DNA of 64,000 bases. Origin: Paenibacillus xerothermodurans (GTDB lineage Bacteria; Bacillota; Bacilli; Paenibacillales; NBRC-103111). The DNA lies in the NCBI RefSeq assembly GCF_002220865.2, contig NZ_NHRJ02000001.1:124001-188000 (forward strand). The letters run 5' to 3'. The position numbers and the translations under genes are program-made. Shown in pieces: positions 26,478 to 35,971 of the stretch; position 1 is the first letter of the stretch, and every line of letters begins with the position of its first letter. The notes below the pieces were generated by a model, which saw nothing but the letters and a program-made list of their open reading frames with translations, had not been told where the DNA came from and searched no databases.

Positions 26478-28154
26478 TCACTGCTTTTTATACTTGGCGT
26501 CATATGCTAATTGATATATCTCCAAATAACGCTGTAGATTCATGTCTTCCAAATTTTTCAGATACGTTTCCCAATCGCTGTCAATGTTGACGTCTCCGGT
26601 TACGAAGCGGGCGATCATTTCCTTCACGTAATCATTGATCGTCTTCTCCAGGTCCGCAGCTTCTGTTGCCTGCTCATTTGTAAAGAACAGCGGAGGGAGC
26701 ACGGTTTTTTCATCCTGCCGGTATGGCTCATATTTTTCCTTGGTTTCTTTGTACAGAATCAACTCGGCCGGATTGTTAGGATCAGCCACCTGCCCGAACC
26801 TAAATTTGTTTGTACGCATGGATGGCCCGGTCTGCGACCAATGTATGTTTTGCGGACCTGGCGGAAGAACTTTGAGCTGCTTCCAGATAGCCGGCTGGCC
26901 GTCGATGCCTGCCTCGCCTTTTTCCGCCCAAGCCCACTCGACATCTGGACGGCCGATGGTCGTTCTGAGAGCCATCTCATTCGAGTACAACGCATCTGCC
27001 AGACGGAAAGCGGCTTCGGGATGTTTACTTGCACTGGTTATGAGATACATCCCCCAGTTCTGCTGTCCTTGCAAACCGTACGGACGGGAGGCTGCAATCT
27101 GGATTCCGTTCGGACCTTTCAGTGCCGGTGCTGTCACAAATTCAAGCCATCTGCCGCTCTTGCCGTTAAAGTCCGTGAATGTGCCGTTATGCTGTGCCAA
27201 CGCGGCGCCCAATATCGGAACGTCCGGATTTTCGCCCATTTGCTTCGCCTGGTTTCTGTCCTGCGTGAACGATTGTGGAGCAATCAGGCCTTCCGCATAC
27301 AACTTGTGCAGATACTTAAGCCCTTCCTTCCACTCCGGCTTGTTAAACGGAACGTCCACTTTGCCGTTGCTGACAAAGAAGCGTTTCTCCGGATTCGGCG
27401 GTGAACCGTCTACATTATTAGTGATGAAAGCATTCATAATGTACTGATCGATACCTACCGCCGGACCGATGGATGCGCCTGCCAGAGGAATTTCATCCGC
27501 CTTGCCATTACCGTTAGGGTCTCTGGTTTTAAAAGCCTTCAGCACCTCGTACAGCTCATCGGTCGTAGTCGGCATCTGGAGTCCAAGCTTGTCGAGCCAT
27601 GGCTTATAAATCCACATTTTCTGAGACAGCGAGCAGTGGTAGCATTCGTTGATTTGAGGCAGAGCATAAATATTGCCGTCCGGAGCGGTAATCAAATCTT
27701 TCGCGTACGGCACCTCTGCGAACATCTTTTTTGTCTCAATGCCGGACTTCTCGATCATTTCGTTCAGCGGCAGGAAAACTCCTTGGCTTCCGTAAATCAA
27801 CTGCTGCGTACTGGACACTCCAAAGCCCATGATGACGTCAGGGTAGTCGCCGCTGCCCAGTACAATGTTCAACCGCTCCGCTGCAGATTTCTCAGGTGCG
27901 ACGTCCCACTCGATATGAATGTTCGTCTTTTCTTCCAGATACTTGGTGAACTCGTTCGTAGTAATATCCTCAATAAACGGACTTCCCTTCACCAGCACCT
28001 TAAGCGTTATTTTCTCTTTGGTGATCGGGAACTGTCCCGGTTCGCTTAAATCTTCCTGCACGGCGGGCGCTGCCGACTGCTGCTCCGCACAGCCGCTCAA
28101 CACTGCCGTAAGCCCGATGAGCACGGTCAATCCCGCTTTCATTCCTGTATACAT
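26478..28154 (-). CDS. ABC transporter solute-binding lipoprotein, large LipO/YtcQ type (copy A)
   Basis: The 558-residue lipoprotein has a signal peptide with lipobox LSGC (Cys22) and the large family 1 solute-binding fold, including DPNGNGKADEIP. It directly follows the two permease genes (66 bp after ytcP-like), so it is the primary binding protein of this importer. Compared with copy B it has two short insertions (NVDGSPPNPEKR and YGLQGQQNWG), which may alter the ligand pocket. The ligand is presumably a fucosylated oligosaccharide because three fucosidase genes follow. ATG 28152-28154 lies behind AGGAGGA. Confidence 0.93.
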   Translation of the reverse strand: MYTGMKAGLTVLIGLTAVLSGCAEQQSAAPAVQEDLSEPGQFPITKEKITLKVLVKGSPFIEDITTNEFTKYLEEKTNIHIEWDVAPEKSAAERLNIVLGSGDYPDVIMGFGVSSTQQLIYGSQGVFLPLNEMIEKSGIETKKMFAEVPYAKDLITAPDGNIYALPQINECYHCSLSQKMWIYKPWLDKLGLQMPTTTDELYEVLKAFKTRDPNGNGKADEIPLAGASIGPAVGIDQYIMNAFITNNVDGSPPNPEKRFFVSNGKVDVPFNKPEWKEGLKYLHKLYAEGLIAPQSFTQDRNQAKQMGENPDVPILGAALAQHNGTFTDFNGKSGRWLEFVTAPALKGPNGIQIAASRPYGLQGQQNWGMYLITSASKHPEAAFRLADALYSNEMALRTTIGRPDVEWAWAEKGEAGIDGQPAIWKQLKVLPPGPQNIHWSQTGPSMRTNKFRFGQVADPNNPAELILYKETKEKYEPYRQDEKTVLPPLFFTNEQATEAADLEKTINDYVKEMIARFVTGDVNIDSDWETYLKNLEDMNLQRYLEIYQLAYDAKYKKQ

Positions 28155-28219
28155 TGGTACTCCTCCTGGTTAGATGAATGTGTATGAAATGTGCCGATAG
28201 ATGGATCAATAATCATGCG

Positions 28220-29164
28220 TTATCCTTTCAAAGAACCAACCATGACGCCTTTCACGAAATGCTTCTGGATAAACGGGTATATGATCAACAGCGGAGCAGA
28301 AGCCACGATGATAAGCGAATATTTCAGCAGCTCGCTGAGGCCTTCCCTCTTCACCGCGTCCTCCAAATCCGTCAGCATGTTCGCGTCCACCTGATTTTGC
28401 ACGAGGATGTCGCGCAATACCAACTGCAGCGGGAACATCTGCGGGCTTTTCAAATACAGCATGGCATTGAAAAATTGATTCCAATGGCCGACCGCATAAT
28501 AAAGTGTGATAACAGCGATGATCGGACCCGATAACGGGACTACAATTTTGGCGACAAATTTGAAGTCGTTGCATCCGTCCAGCTGAGCCGCCTCCAGGAG
28601 CTCTTCGGGAATCGTAGTCTGAAAATAGGTTCTGGTGATAATCATGTTATATACACCAAAAGCGGTAGGAATAATAAGCGACCACATCGTATTCAGCATA
28701 CCGAGATCTTTGACAAGCAGATAAGATGGGATCAGACCGCCGGAGAACATGGTTGTGAACATGAACAGCATGATGATCGCGTTGCGCCCTACCAGATCTT
28801 TTCTGGCAAGCGGGTATGCCGCCAAAATGGTCATCACTACGTTGATCGCCGTGCCGACCGCCGTGTACACAATAGAGTTGCGGAATCCCGACCAGATCAG
28901 CTTATTTTTGAAGACGGCGGCATACCCTTCCAACGTCGGCTCGACGGGCCAGAGCCATACCCTGCCTGCGGTGACCGCCGCCGGCGTGCTGAAGGACGCA
29001 CTGGTAATATACACGAGCGGGTACAACACGATTAACAGAAAAAAGGTGAGTATCGTGTAATTGATGATATTGAAGATTCGATCGCCCGCGGCTTCCTTGA
29101 TCGTCGACGTGCCTGCAGCCAGAACTTGCCTGCTGCCCGTTTTGCCCGCTGTAGAAGTTGCCAT
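28220..29164 (-). CDS. ABC sugar transporter permease, YtcP type
   Basis: The 314-residue permease has six transmembrane segments (first YTILTFFLLIVLYPLVYI) and the EAA loop LLEAAQLDGCNDFKFV at about residue 210. It ends YPFIQKHFVKGVMVGSLKG, typical of the YtcP group. It follows the LplB-type permease by 26 bp and precedes binding-protein copy A. An unstructured 30-residue N-terminus precedes the first helix. Confidence 0.93.
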   Translation of the reverse strand: MATSTAGKTGSRQVLAAGTSTIKEAAGDRIFNIINYTILTFFLLIVLYPLVYITSASFSTPAAVTAGRVWLWPVEPTLEGYAAVFKNKLIWSGFRNSIVYTAVGTAINVVMTILAAYPLARKDLVGRNAIIMLFMFTTMFSGGLIPSYLLVKDLGMLNTMWSLIIPTAFGVYNMIITRTYFQTTIPEELLEAAQLDGCNDFKFVAKIVVPLSGPIIAVITLYYAVGHWNQFFNAMLYLKSPQMFPLQLVLRDILVQNQVDANMLTDLEDAVKREGLSELLKYSLIIVASAPLLIIYPFIQKHFVKGVMVGSLKG

Positions 29165-29190
29165 ATCGAATTACCTCCCTTCCTCGCCAC

Positions 29191-30111
29191 TCACCATAAA
29201 CTCTCCTGCTTGGCCTTCTTCGCCGCACTGTTAATAGCGATGAGAAGTATTAAGCCCACGACCGATTTGAATAAATTGATCGCTGTTGAATAGGAGTAGT
29301 TCATCGCTTGAGACGCCAATCCGATTTTATAGACGTAAGTGTCGATCACTTCCGATGTTCTCAAATTGAGCGAATTCTGCATAAGCAGCACCTTCTCGAA
29401 TCCGAGATCAAGAATATGACCGGTGTTCAGTATCAACAAAATGACAGCGATCGGAATGATGCTCGGCAGGTCGATATGCCACATTCTTTGCAGCTTGCTC
29501 GCCCCGTCCACAACAGCGGCTTCATGCAGGGCAGGATCAACGCCGGCTAGCGCGGCCAGATAGATAATGCAGGAGAAACCGACATTTTGCCATACGCCTG
29601 AAAAGACATAAATCGTTTTAAAATACTCCGGCTTGCTCATGAAATTGATGGGCTCCATGCCGATGGCCTGCAGGATGTTGTTCACCAGCCCGTTGCGCGG
29701 ATCCAGCAGCTCGAGCAGCATGCCGACAATAACGACGACTGAGATGAAGTGCGGCGCATAGGTGACCATTTGCACGGTCTTCTTGAAGTATTCTTGTCTC
29801 ACATAGTTGAGGCTTAACGCCAAAATAATAGGAAACGGGATGCCGGCGATCAGGTTGTAGACGCTAAGTACAATCGTATTTTGCATCAATCTGCCAAACT
29901 CATATGAGTTGAAGAAGCGGATAAAATGCTTCAACCCGGCCCACTCGCTGCCTGCGATGCCTTTAGTCGGTATGAAATCTTTGAATGCGATGGTCGCACC
30001 ATACATCGGATAATACTTAAAAATCAGAATGTAAACTATCGGCAGAAACAGCAGCACGTACAGCTGCCAACCTTTGCGCATCCTTTTTAGAGTTGGATTA
30101 AGCGTTTTCAT
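29191..30111 (-). CDS. ABC sugar transporter permease, LplB type
   Basis: The 306-residue membrane protein starts at ATG 30109-30111, just behind GGAGGTGATG; an upstream in-frame ATG at 30202-30204 would have no ribosome site and would include the cre-like element. It shows the LplB features YVLLFLPIVYILIFKYYPMYGA, FKDF, and the EAA loop LHEAAVVDGASKLQRMW (about 190). The C-terminus KKAKQESLW is typical. It opens the transporter part of the fucoside operon. Confidence 0.93.
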   Translation of the reverse strand: MKTLNPTLKRMRKGWQLYVLLFLPIVYILIFKYYPMYGATIAFKDFIPTKGIAGSEWAGLKHFIRFFNSYEFGRLMQNTIVLSVYNLIAGIPFPIILALSLNYVRQEYFKKTVQMVTYAPHFISVVVIVGMLLELLDPRNGLVNNILQAIGMEPINFMSKPEYFKTIYVFSGVWQNVGFSCIIYLAALAGVDPALHEAAVVDGASKLQRMWHIDLPSIIPIAVILLILNTGHILDLGFEKVLLMQNSLNLRTSEVIDTYVYKIGLASQAMNYSYSTAINLFKSVVGLILLIAINSAAKKAKQESLW

Positions 30112-30186
30112 AACATCACCTCCGTTTTCATCGCGAAATGCAATTGAGACTATACTCAACATACGGGCAAGACGAAAAACAGTAAA

Positions 30187-30200
30187 CATGAAAGCGTTTA
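30187..30200 (-). promoter_or_regulatory. cre-like site upstream of the fucoside importer operon
   Basis: ATGAAAGCGTTTACC on the plus strand matches TGNAANCGNWNNC fully in the core. It lies 76 bp upstream of the LplB-type start, so carbon catabolite control by CcpA, or binding of a LacI-type protein, is plausible. Confidence 0.5.
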
Positions 30201-30258
30201 CCAAGTATTCTTTTGTTAGGAATCGGTGATGTGCATTTATTTATCCGTTATGCAAAAG

Positions 30259-32619
30259 TTAAACGCTTGATCTGAGACGCTGCTCTGATTGCCGATAGCT
30301 GGTCGTACTCACCCCGTTCAATCGCTTGAATGCCCGACAAAACGTGTTAGATGAATTGTAGCCCACCCTGTTGGCTATTTCGTTCACGCTGAGATTCGTT
30401 TCCAGCAGCAGCCGCTTGGCTTGATTCATTCTCAGGTTTTCCAGATAGTCGAAGAAATTCACGCCCGTCTGCTCTTTAAAGAATTGCGAGACGTAGACCT
30501 TTGTCACCTCGAACCGGTCCGCCACATAATCCAGGCTGAGCTCAGACTGCATGTAGGAGCTGTTCAGCAGAGTAATCATATCTTCCATTAAACGCGAGTT
30601 TTTGCTTTTCTTATGTTCATTCACGTGATCACAAATACGCCGATACGTATTGATGATGGACGCATAACTGCTCTCGACCTCGCGGAACGCGCCTCTCGTG
30701 CTCACCACTGATTTGATGTTGAAAAAAATGCTCTCCTCATTCAAACCGATCTGAGGCAGCAGCTTGACCACGGTTCCCCATATCTCGCACAAAAACAGCT
30801 GCATCATCGTGCAGGAAAGCTGTCTCTCCTGCAAATTTTTGGCCCGAAGCTCCAGCAATAAGCTCTCGACGTCGTTCCATTCACCGGCTTTCGCCAAATT
30901 CATTAACCGTACTTCCATCTCACCCGGATAATAGTAATCGTTGTTATCCGTCGGCAGTTGATGGAACCACAGCACGGCGTCTTTTCGTTCCCAAGCCTGG
31001 TACTGAAGTGTGTGTCTTGCCTCCTCATACGATCTGGATACGTTGGTCAAGCCTGCATAGATACCTCCTATAGCAGCAGAGAGCTTCAGATTCATGGCGT
31101 CGGCAATTTGCCGTCCTGCACAGCCAAGAAGTGTTTCCAGCTGCTTGCAGCATTCTGCCGGCGGACGTGAGCCGCAGCTGTACAGCAGCACAATTTGGTC
31201 ATCAGCCGCATCATGAATGTAACCGTGCTCACCGAACATTTGTCTTAAAAAATCCTTTACGACAACCCGCTGAACATCGGGTCCGTCGACTTCCGTGCCA
31301 GTCACCAGCAGCTCCCATCCACGCAGCTGAAGCAGTGTCACGACATAATATGGACCGCTGTTTGCCATACCCGTATGCTGCAGCAGCGCCGCTGTATCCT
31401 TGCGGGAAATAAACTCGCCTCTCAGCAGCCGTTCAAACAAAGCGGCCTGCAGCAGAGGCGCTTGCTGCTTGATCTCTTCCTGCAGCTGCGCATTATTATC
31501 CGCCAAGCCGGAAATAGCTTCTCTGATGAACGCGAACGCGTCGGTGGACTCACGGTGCTTGCCGCCCGCCTTCGCAAGAAGCGTATTGACGATCATTATC
31601 AACGGTCTGCTGCTTCGATATGCCAGTAAGTACGCAATCGCTGTGCCTAACAGTAAAAACACGAATGCGGAGATAAATGATATTTTTTGAATATACCTGA
31701 CTTTGCCTAGCACTACGTCACTCGGCTGAACTACCAAATAGGTCCACCCGTTATTGGAGGATTTGGTGTAAGTAATCATCATTTCGCTGCCGCCGACCGT
31801 TTGTTCCAGGGAGCCGACGCTGCCTGCCAGCAGGCCGGTATCAATAGGCATGAGCTGTTGCTCCGATCCGGAGGAATAAGAGCTTATAATTGTACCCTTG
31901 TCATCGACGATGTACGCCCACCCGCCCTGGGAGAGATCAAGGCCGCTGAGCAGCTTCCGGATTTCTTTGTGATCTATCATTACAGCGACCACTCCTTGGA
32001 CAAAGCCGGGATAGCCAATGGATTGAACGTAGGTCAGCATCGACTGCTTACTTCCTTTGAGTACGACGTCTTGCGCAGGCATGTATTTTTGGCTGTGAAA
32101 GCTTCCGAACAAAAACTGCCTCCACTGGCTGTAATCCATCTCGTCATAATGCATCATGTGGGTGTAAAAATCAGACAGCAAATACGTGGAGTTGGCGGTC
32201 AACGCCAGCTCGCTGTTCTTGAAAAACACATAATAATCGTATATAAAGTTATTGGTGAGCGTAAAATTGTACAGTCCTTTGCGCGCCTCCAAAATCCGGA
32301 ACGTGTTCGCGCCCGCAAACGGATCGGAAATATGCTGAAATTGCATAATTCTGGGGTCATTCGCCACTTGCATCGTGATTGAAGTGATCTCAGCGAACCT
32401 CCGGTCCAATATGCTTTTGCTTTGCTCCAACAAATCCATGTTGTTAGCGGTTACTTCTTTCTCGACGACGATCAGTGTCTTTTGATAGATGACCCAGCCG
32501 ATCGCCATGGCGAGCAGCAAAAAGACGATGTAAGGGGCCAAAAGGCGGATGAACACTCTGTTTTTGTCCACAGTTCGGTTCAGCATAGTAAGCAAAAAAG
32601 GGTCCCCCTTGGTATCCAT
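30259..32619 (-). CDS. Membrane-anchored AraC-family sensor-regulator (YesN/YtdP-like)
   Basis: The 786-residue protein has two transmembrane segments (about 24-45 and 308-334) around an extracellular Cache-like sensing domain, then a cytoplasmic region and a C-terminal AraC helix-turn-helix pair (about 685-786; LSLDYVADRFEVTKVYVSQFF and LSVNEIANRVGYNSSNTFCRAF). Such proteins sense sugars outside the cell and switch on the adjacent LplB/YtcP importer. It is upstream of and codirectional with the fucoside operon, and divergent from a second AraC gene. Start ATG 32617-32619 has only a weak ribosome site; an in-frame ATG at 32584-32586 is an alternative. Confidence 0.9.
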   Translation of the reverse strand: MDTKGDPFLLTMLNRTVDKNRVFIRLLAPYIVFLLLAMAIGWVIYQKTLIVVEKEVTANNMDLLEQSKSILDRRFAEITSITMQVANDPRIMQFQHISDPFAGANTFRILEARKGLYNFTLTNNFIYDYYVFFKNSELALTANSTYLLSDFYTHMMHYDEMDYSQWRQFLFGSFHSQKYMPAQDVVLKGSKQSMLTYVQSIGYPGFVQGVVAVMIDHKEIRKLLSGLDLSQGGWAYIVDDKGTIISSYSSGSEQQLMPIDTGLLAGSVGSLEQTVGGSEMMITYTKSSNNGWTYLVVQPSDVVLGKVRYIQKISFISAFVFLLLGTAIAYLLAYRSSRPLIMIVNTLLAKAGGKHRESTDAFAFIREAISGLADNNAQLQEEIKQQAPLLQAALFERLLRGEFISRKDTAALLQHTGMANSGPYYVVTLLQLRGWELLVTGTEVDGPDVQRVVVKDFLRQMFGEHGYIHDAADDQIVLLYSCGSRPPAECCKQLETLLGCAGRQIADAMNLKLSAAIGGIYAGLTNVSRSYEEARHTLQYQAWERKDAVLWFHQLPTDNNDYYYPGEMEVRLMNLAKAGEWNDVESLLLELRAKNLQERQLSCTMMQLFLCEIWGTVVKLLPQIGLNEESIFFNIKSVVSTRGAFREVESSYASIINTYRRICDHVNEHKKSKNSRLMEDMITLLNSSYMQSELSLDYVADRFEVTKVYVSQFFKEQTGVNFFDYLENLRMNQAKRLLLETNLSVNEIANRVGYNSSNTFCRAFKRLNGVSTTSYRQSEQRLRSSV

Positions 32620-32723
32620 TCATTTCAGTGAATTCCAACAATTGCAGCAGAGCAGCACCTAGACAGGCACAGTTGCACGGGCACAAAGTTTGGTATTGCC
32701 AATCGAACATTTGGAGGCAGGGC

Positions 32724-33560
32724 ATGAACAACACCCACCGGGCTTTCTGGAAAAAGTACATCGCGAAAGCGAAGCTTGACTTATCTATAGCGGCCTACAC
32801 GAAAGTGCCGACCACTTGGCAGGATTGCGATTACATCTCCGAGTTCAACAAGTTTTATTTCGTCACAGAGGGAGAAGGCTTCGTAAAAATACGAGACCGG
32901 GAATATTATCCTCAACCGGGAGAGCTATATCTGCTGCCAGCCGGAATCAAACAATCCTATGGCACGATTAGCCAGGATACATTCGGCAAGTATTGGTGCC
33001 ACTTTACCGCTAAAATCGGTGAGCTGCATTTATTTAACGTCGTACAAACACCTGCGTGCATCAAGGTAAAAGACCCCGATGAGCTCCGCAAAAAATTTGA
33101 ACAATTGATCTATTATTCACACAGCGATGAGTTGACGTCCGAATTTCGCGTGAACTCCATCCTGATTGATTTCATAGCCGGGTTTATCGAGCAATCCGGC
33201 TCCGTACGTTTGAATTTGGCGTCCGAGCCGGCCTTTGAAAAAATGAATAAGGTTCTCAAATATATCGAAGATAATTTAGCGCGCAACATATCGGTCGACG
33301 AGTTAGCGCGAATTGCTCACTTCCATCCCAATTATTTCATCAACATCTTCAAACATGTCACCGGCTATCCGCCGATTCAATATGTGAACCGCATGCGTTC
33401 GGAAAAAGCCAAAAATCTTTTAATTATGACTGAATTAAACGTGTCCCAGATTGCGGATTCCGTGGGGATGGAGCTCTCGTACTTCTCCCGGATGTTCAGG
33501 GAGCACACCGGCCTCTCACCTACCGCTTACCGGGAAATGATTCCCCGCACCACCGTTTAA
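32724..33560 (+). CDS. AraC-family regulator with N-terminal cupin sensor domain
   Basis: The 278-residue cytoplasmic protein has an AraC-binding cupin domain (residues 15-150; FNKFYFVTEGEGFVKIRDREY, PGELYLLPAGIKQSYG, YWCHF) and two C-terminal helix-turn-helix units (ISVDELARIAHFHPNYFINIF, LNVSQIADSVGMELSYFSRMF). ATG 32724 is chosen because GGAGG lies 7 bases upstream; the longer ORF reading overlaps the divergent promoter region. It probably senses an intracellular sugar and acts on the fucoside or downstream oxidation genes. Two AraC proteins back-to-back suggest outside and inside sensing of the same sugar, which is inference. Confidence 0.9.
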   Translation: MNNTHRAFWKKYIAKAKLDLSIAAYTKVPTTWQDCDYISEFNKFYFVTEGEGFVKIRDREYYPQPGELYLLPAGIKQSYGTISQDTFGKYWCHFTAKIGELHLFNVVQTPACIKVKDPDELRKKFEQLIYYSHSDELTSEFRVNSILIDFIAGFIEQSGSVRLNLASEPAFEKMNKVLKYIEDNLARNISVDELARIAHFHPNYFINIFKHVTGYPPIQYVNRMRSEKAKNLLIMTELNVSQIADSVGMELSYFSRMFREHTGLSPTAYREMIPRTTV

Positions 33561-33585
33561 AAAAGAGGGCGAACTTCGCCCTCCT
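33560..33585 (-). terminator. Terminator after the PhyH-HEAT gene
   Basis: GAGGGCGAA-CTTCGCCCTC hairpin; on the minus strand it is followed by TTTTTT, so it ends transcription of the gene stopping at 33602. The convergent AraC gene stop is adjacent. Confidence 0.8.
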
Positions 33586-33601
33586 GAGAGTATCGGGACA
33601 T

Positions 33602-35014
33602 TTATGGATAAAAAGAGTTCGCCTTCGTGGTGGTCGGACACCAGCGGGAGCTGAGCAGGTACTTGATCAATACGTCCTTCGCCTCATCCGTGCCGATATA
33701 ATGCAGCGCCTCCGCCGCATGGGCGCGCACATACCGGTTATCATCGTCCAATGCGGCCTCCAGCTGCGGCACGGCAGCATGAGCGACACCACCAAGTTTG
33801 GATAAAGAAAGTCCTGTCATGAATCGCACCTGTACGTCCGGGCTCTGCAGACAGCGAATCAACGCGGAGACAATCTCGCCTGTCGGCGTGCCGATCAAGC
33901 CGAGCGACTCCACTACCGCACACCGCAACCGTTCCGACGGATGGGCCAACAGCCCGATCAAATCAGACACCGCATCCGCGGCTACATCCCGCAATTCTCC
34001 GAGTGCAAACACTGCGTTGACAGCGGTTTCAACATTCGTCTGGTGTAACGCGGAGACCAGTCCTTCCACCGCATCTGACCCCGCCGCAGATAAACCGTAG
34101 GCGGATACTCTGGATACGTGCTGGTTTTCGTGCGCCAGCCCATGCAGCAGTGCTTCTACGCCCGGTTGACCAGCGCTGGCTAGCTCATACGCAGCATTGA
34201 TCGCGTTAGGCTCGAAGCTGTCTTCCAGCGCTGCGGAAAGCTGCTGGATACGATCTTGGTCGAGCGAAGCCGTTCCTGCGAGGCTGCCGGTTTTACCGGT
34301 AAGCCAGTTCCACGTCTCCTCCCACATTGCCTCGTGCTCAGCAATAGGCAAATTCAGGTGCGCTGGTCGCTGCCAAGCCTGGTCCTGACAGTTCCAGCTC
34401 GGAGCTTCCGGCATGGTGGTGCGCATAAATTCGAATTTCAACATATAGCGCGGCTCGCCCAGCACATTGGGTGTGGAGCGATGCCAAATGTCATAGTGAA
34501 TCAGGGCGAATGTGCCTGCTTTACCGCTCGCCAACACTTCTCCTGGCGCGTCATCAGATTCAAACGTGCGGGTTTGGTAATTTTGTGTGCCCGGCATAAT
34601 TCCGGTAGGACCTAATTCCACCGGGGTATCCTGCGGGAAATACATGATCATCGCCCAATGGGGATGGTGGTTCCGCATCCTGCTGTACCCCCAATAGCTG
34701 TCTTTGTGCCAGCCGCCAGGCTTAGCGGAAGCATTGTAATGGCCATGACGGTGTGCATGCAGCATATAGTTCGGACCCAGCACGCTTGTCAATGCGCCGG
34801 ATACAACCGGGTGATCAAACACCTTCTGCAGGTCCCGAATACGCGGCAGTAAATTGTTGCCGGGGTTTCCTTCCTCCGCGTACACCGTGTTCAGCTGATC
34901 CACCAGGCTGCGATGAAACTCCGGGGAAAAGTCTGTCTGCAGCAGCAGATAGCCGTCTGTCACAAATTTTCGCATTTGTTCGTCCGTCAATAATAAGGGA
35001 GCATTGTACCGCAC
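33602..35014 (-). CDS. PhyH-type Fe(II)/2-oxoglutarate dioxygenase fused to HEAT repeats
   Basis: The 470-residue protein has a phytanoyl-CoA-dioxygenase-like domain (residues 10-230) with the iron facial triad His103-x-Asp105 in GGWHKDSYWG and His178 in YDIWHRSTPN, and a 2-oxoglutarate-site Arg (Arg189 is a candidate). From about residue 260 to 455 come five or six HEAT or PBS-lyase-like helical repeats (VSRVSAYGLSAAGSDAVEGL, RCAVVESLGLIGTPTGEIVSAL, VRAHAAEALHYIGTDEAKD). The start is GTG 35012-35014 behind AGGAGGT. The substrate is unknown; a hydroxylation of a small metabolite or a sugar derivative is possible. The HEAT tail suggests a protein partner. It is followed by a terminator. Confidence 0.85.
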   Translation of the reverse strand: MRYNAPLLLTDEQMRKFVTDGYLLLQTDFSPEFHRSLVDQLNTVYAEEGNPGNNLLPRIRDLQKVFDHPVVSGALTSVLGPNYMLHAHRHGHYNASAKPGGWHKDSYWGYSRMRNHHPHWAMIMYFPQDTPVELGPTGIMPGTQNYQTRTFESDDAPGEVLASGKAGTFALIHYDIWHRSTPNVLGEPRYMLKFEFMRTTMPEAPSWNCQDQAWQRPAHLNLPIAEHEAMWEETWNWLTGKTGSLAGTASLDQDRIQQLSAALEDSFEPNAINAAYELASAGQPGVEALLHGLAHENQHVSRVSAYGLSAAGSDAVEGLVSALHQTNVETAVNAVFALGELRDVAADAVSDLIGLLAHPSERLRCAVVESLGLIGTPTGEIVSALIRCLQSPDVQVRFMTGLSLSKLGGVAHAAVPQLEAALDDDNRYVRAHAAEALHYIGTDEAKDVLIKYLLSSRWCPTTTKANSFYP

Positions 35015-35122
35015 GGATGATCCTACCTCCTCGATGATTCAAGATTGGGATATCGACAGCCCTATTATAAAAAAGAAGATGCAGAAGAAAAACAGACAAT
35101 GTTAATCTCTGCTAGCACAAAA

Positions 35123-35971
35123 CTAAGATTCGAATGTAGTGCCAATCCCATAAAATGCTGCTGCATTCGCTCCGAACACTTTCTCTTTTGCGCTGTCCGG
35201 CCAATGGTGGGGAAGCGTTTGCAAAAGCAGAGAAACTACCTGCTCGTAGCTCGCCGCAAGCAGACATACAGGCCAATCGCTGCCGAACATAACACGGTCA
35301 GGGCCGAACATCCGGCAAATCTCGCTCACGTACGGCTTTATATCCTCCTGTTTCCAATGCGTATGATTTGCCTCCGTCATCATCCCTGACAGCTTGCAGT
35401 GCACGTTCGGAAATGCCGAAGCCTCCTGCATCAATTCGCGCCAGGGTTCGAACGCCTGCTCGGCGATGTTCGGTTTGGCGATATGATCGATAACGGCTCT
35501 TAACTTCGGTATGCGGCCCAGCATCTCAATTGCAGATGGTAAATGCTGTGTTTTCACCAGTAAATCCAACGCTGCTCCCTTTTCGGCCAAAATGCTTAAG
35601 GAGCGGATAACAGCGTCCTTACAAATGTACGCGTCGTCGTCAAGATCCTGCAGCATCGGACGAATGCCTAGAAAATAAGGGGATCGCATCAGACGGTCCA
35701 GCTGCGCTTCAAAGTCTGGAGCCTCCAGGTCAAGCCACCCCACCACACCGGCCAGCGACGGCTCCTGCTCGCATAAAGCGAGCAGAAATTCAGTCTCCTC
35801 CACCGTTGGTGCGGCCTGCACGACAATCGTGGCCGTAACGTCCGCTTTCTGCAGCAGCGGCTTGAGATCGTCCGGTAAGTAATCCCGGTACAGCACGCCC
35901 ATGTGGGGACTCAGCCAACCGTAGTCACCACGGTCCAATTTCCAGTAATGCTGGTGCGCGTCGATCCTCAT
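35123..35971 (-). CDS. Amidohydrolase-2 family lactonase, L-fucono-1,5-lactonase-like
   Basis: The 282-residue protein has the metal-dependent TIM-barrel pattern: His6 and His8 in DAHQHYW, His163 in VIDHIAKP, and Asp232 in FGSDWPV. This is the COG3618 family, which includes L-fucono-1,5-lactonase and related sugar lactonases. It would open the lactone made by a fucose dehydrogenase. Its ATG overlaps the stop of the second FucU gene (ATGA), so mutarotase and lactonase are made together. That pairing supports the fucose (or fucose-like deoxy sugar) oxidation route. Rhamnono- or galactarolactonase activity is an alternative. Confidence 0.85.
   Translation of the reverse strand: MRIDAHQHYWKLDRGDYGWLSPHMGVLYRDYLPDDLKPLLQKADVTATIVVQAAPTVEETEFLLALCEQEPSLAGVVGWLDLEAPDFEAQLDRLMRSPYFLGIRPMLQDLDDDAYICKDAVIRSLSILAEKGAALDLLVKTQHLPSAIEMLGRIPKLRAVIDHIAKPNIAEQAFEPWRELMQEASAFPNVHCKLSGMMTEANHTHWKQEDIKPYVSEICRMFGPDRVMFGSDWPVCLLAASYEQVVSLLLQTLPHHWPDSAKEKVFGANAAAFYGIGTTFES

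Noticed and set aside
30112-30204. Longer start for the LplB-type permease at 30204.
   Set aside because: No ribosome site; the extension covers the cre-like site. ATG 30111 is directly behind GGAGGTGATG.
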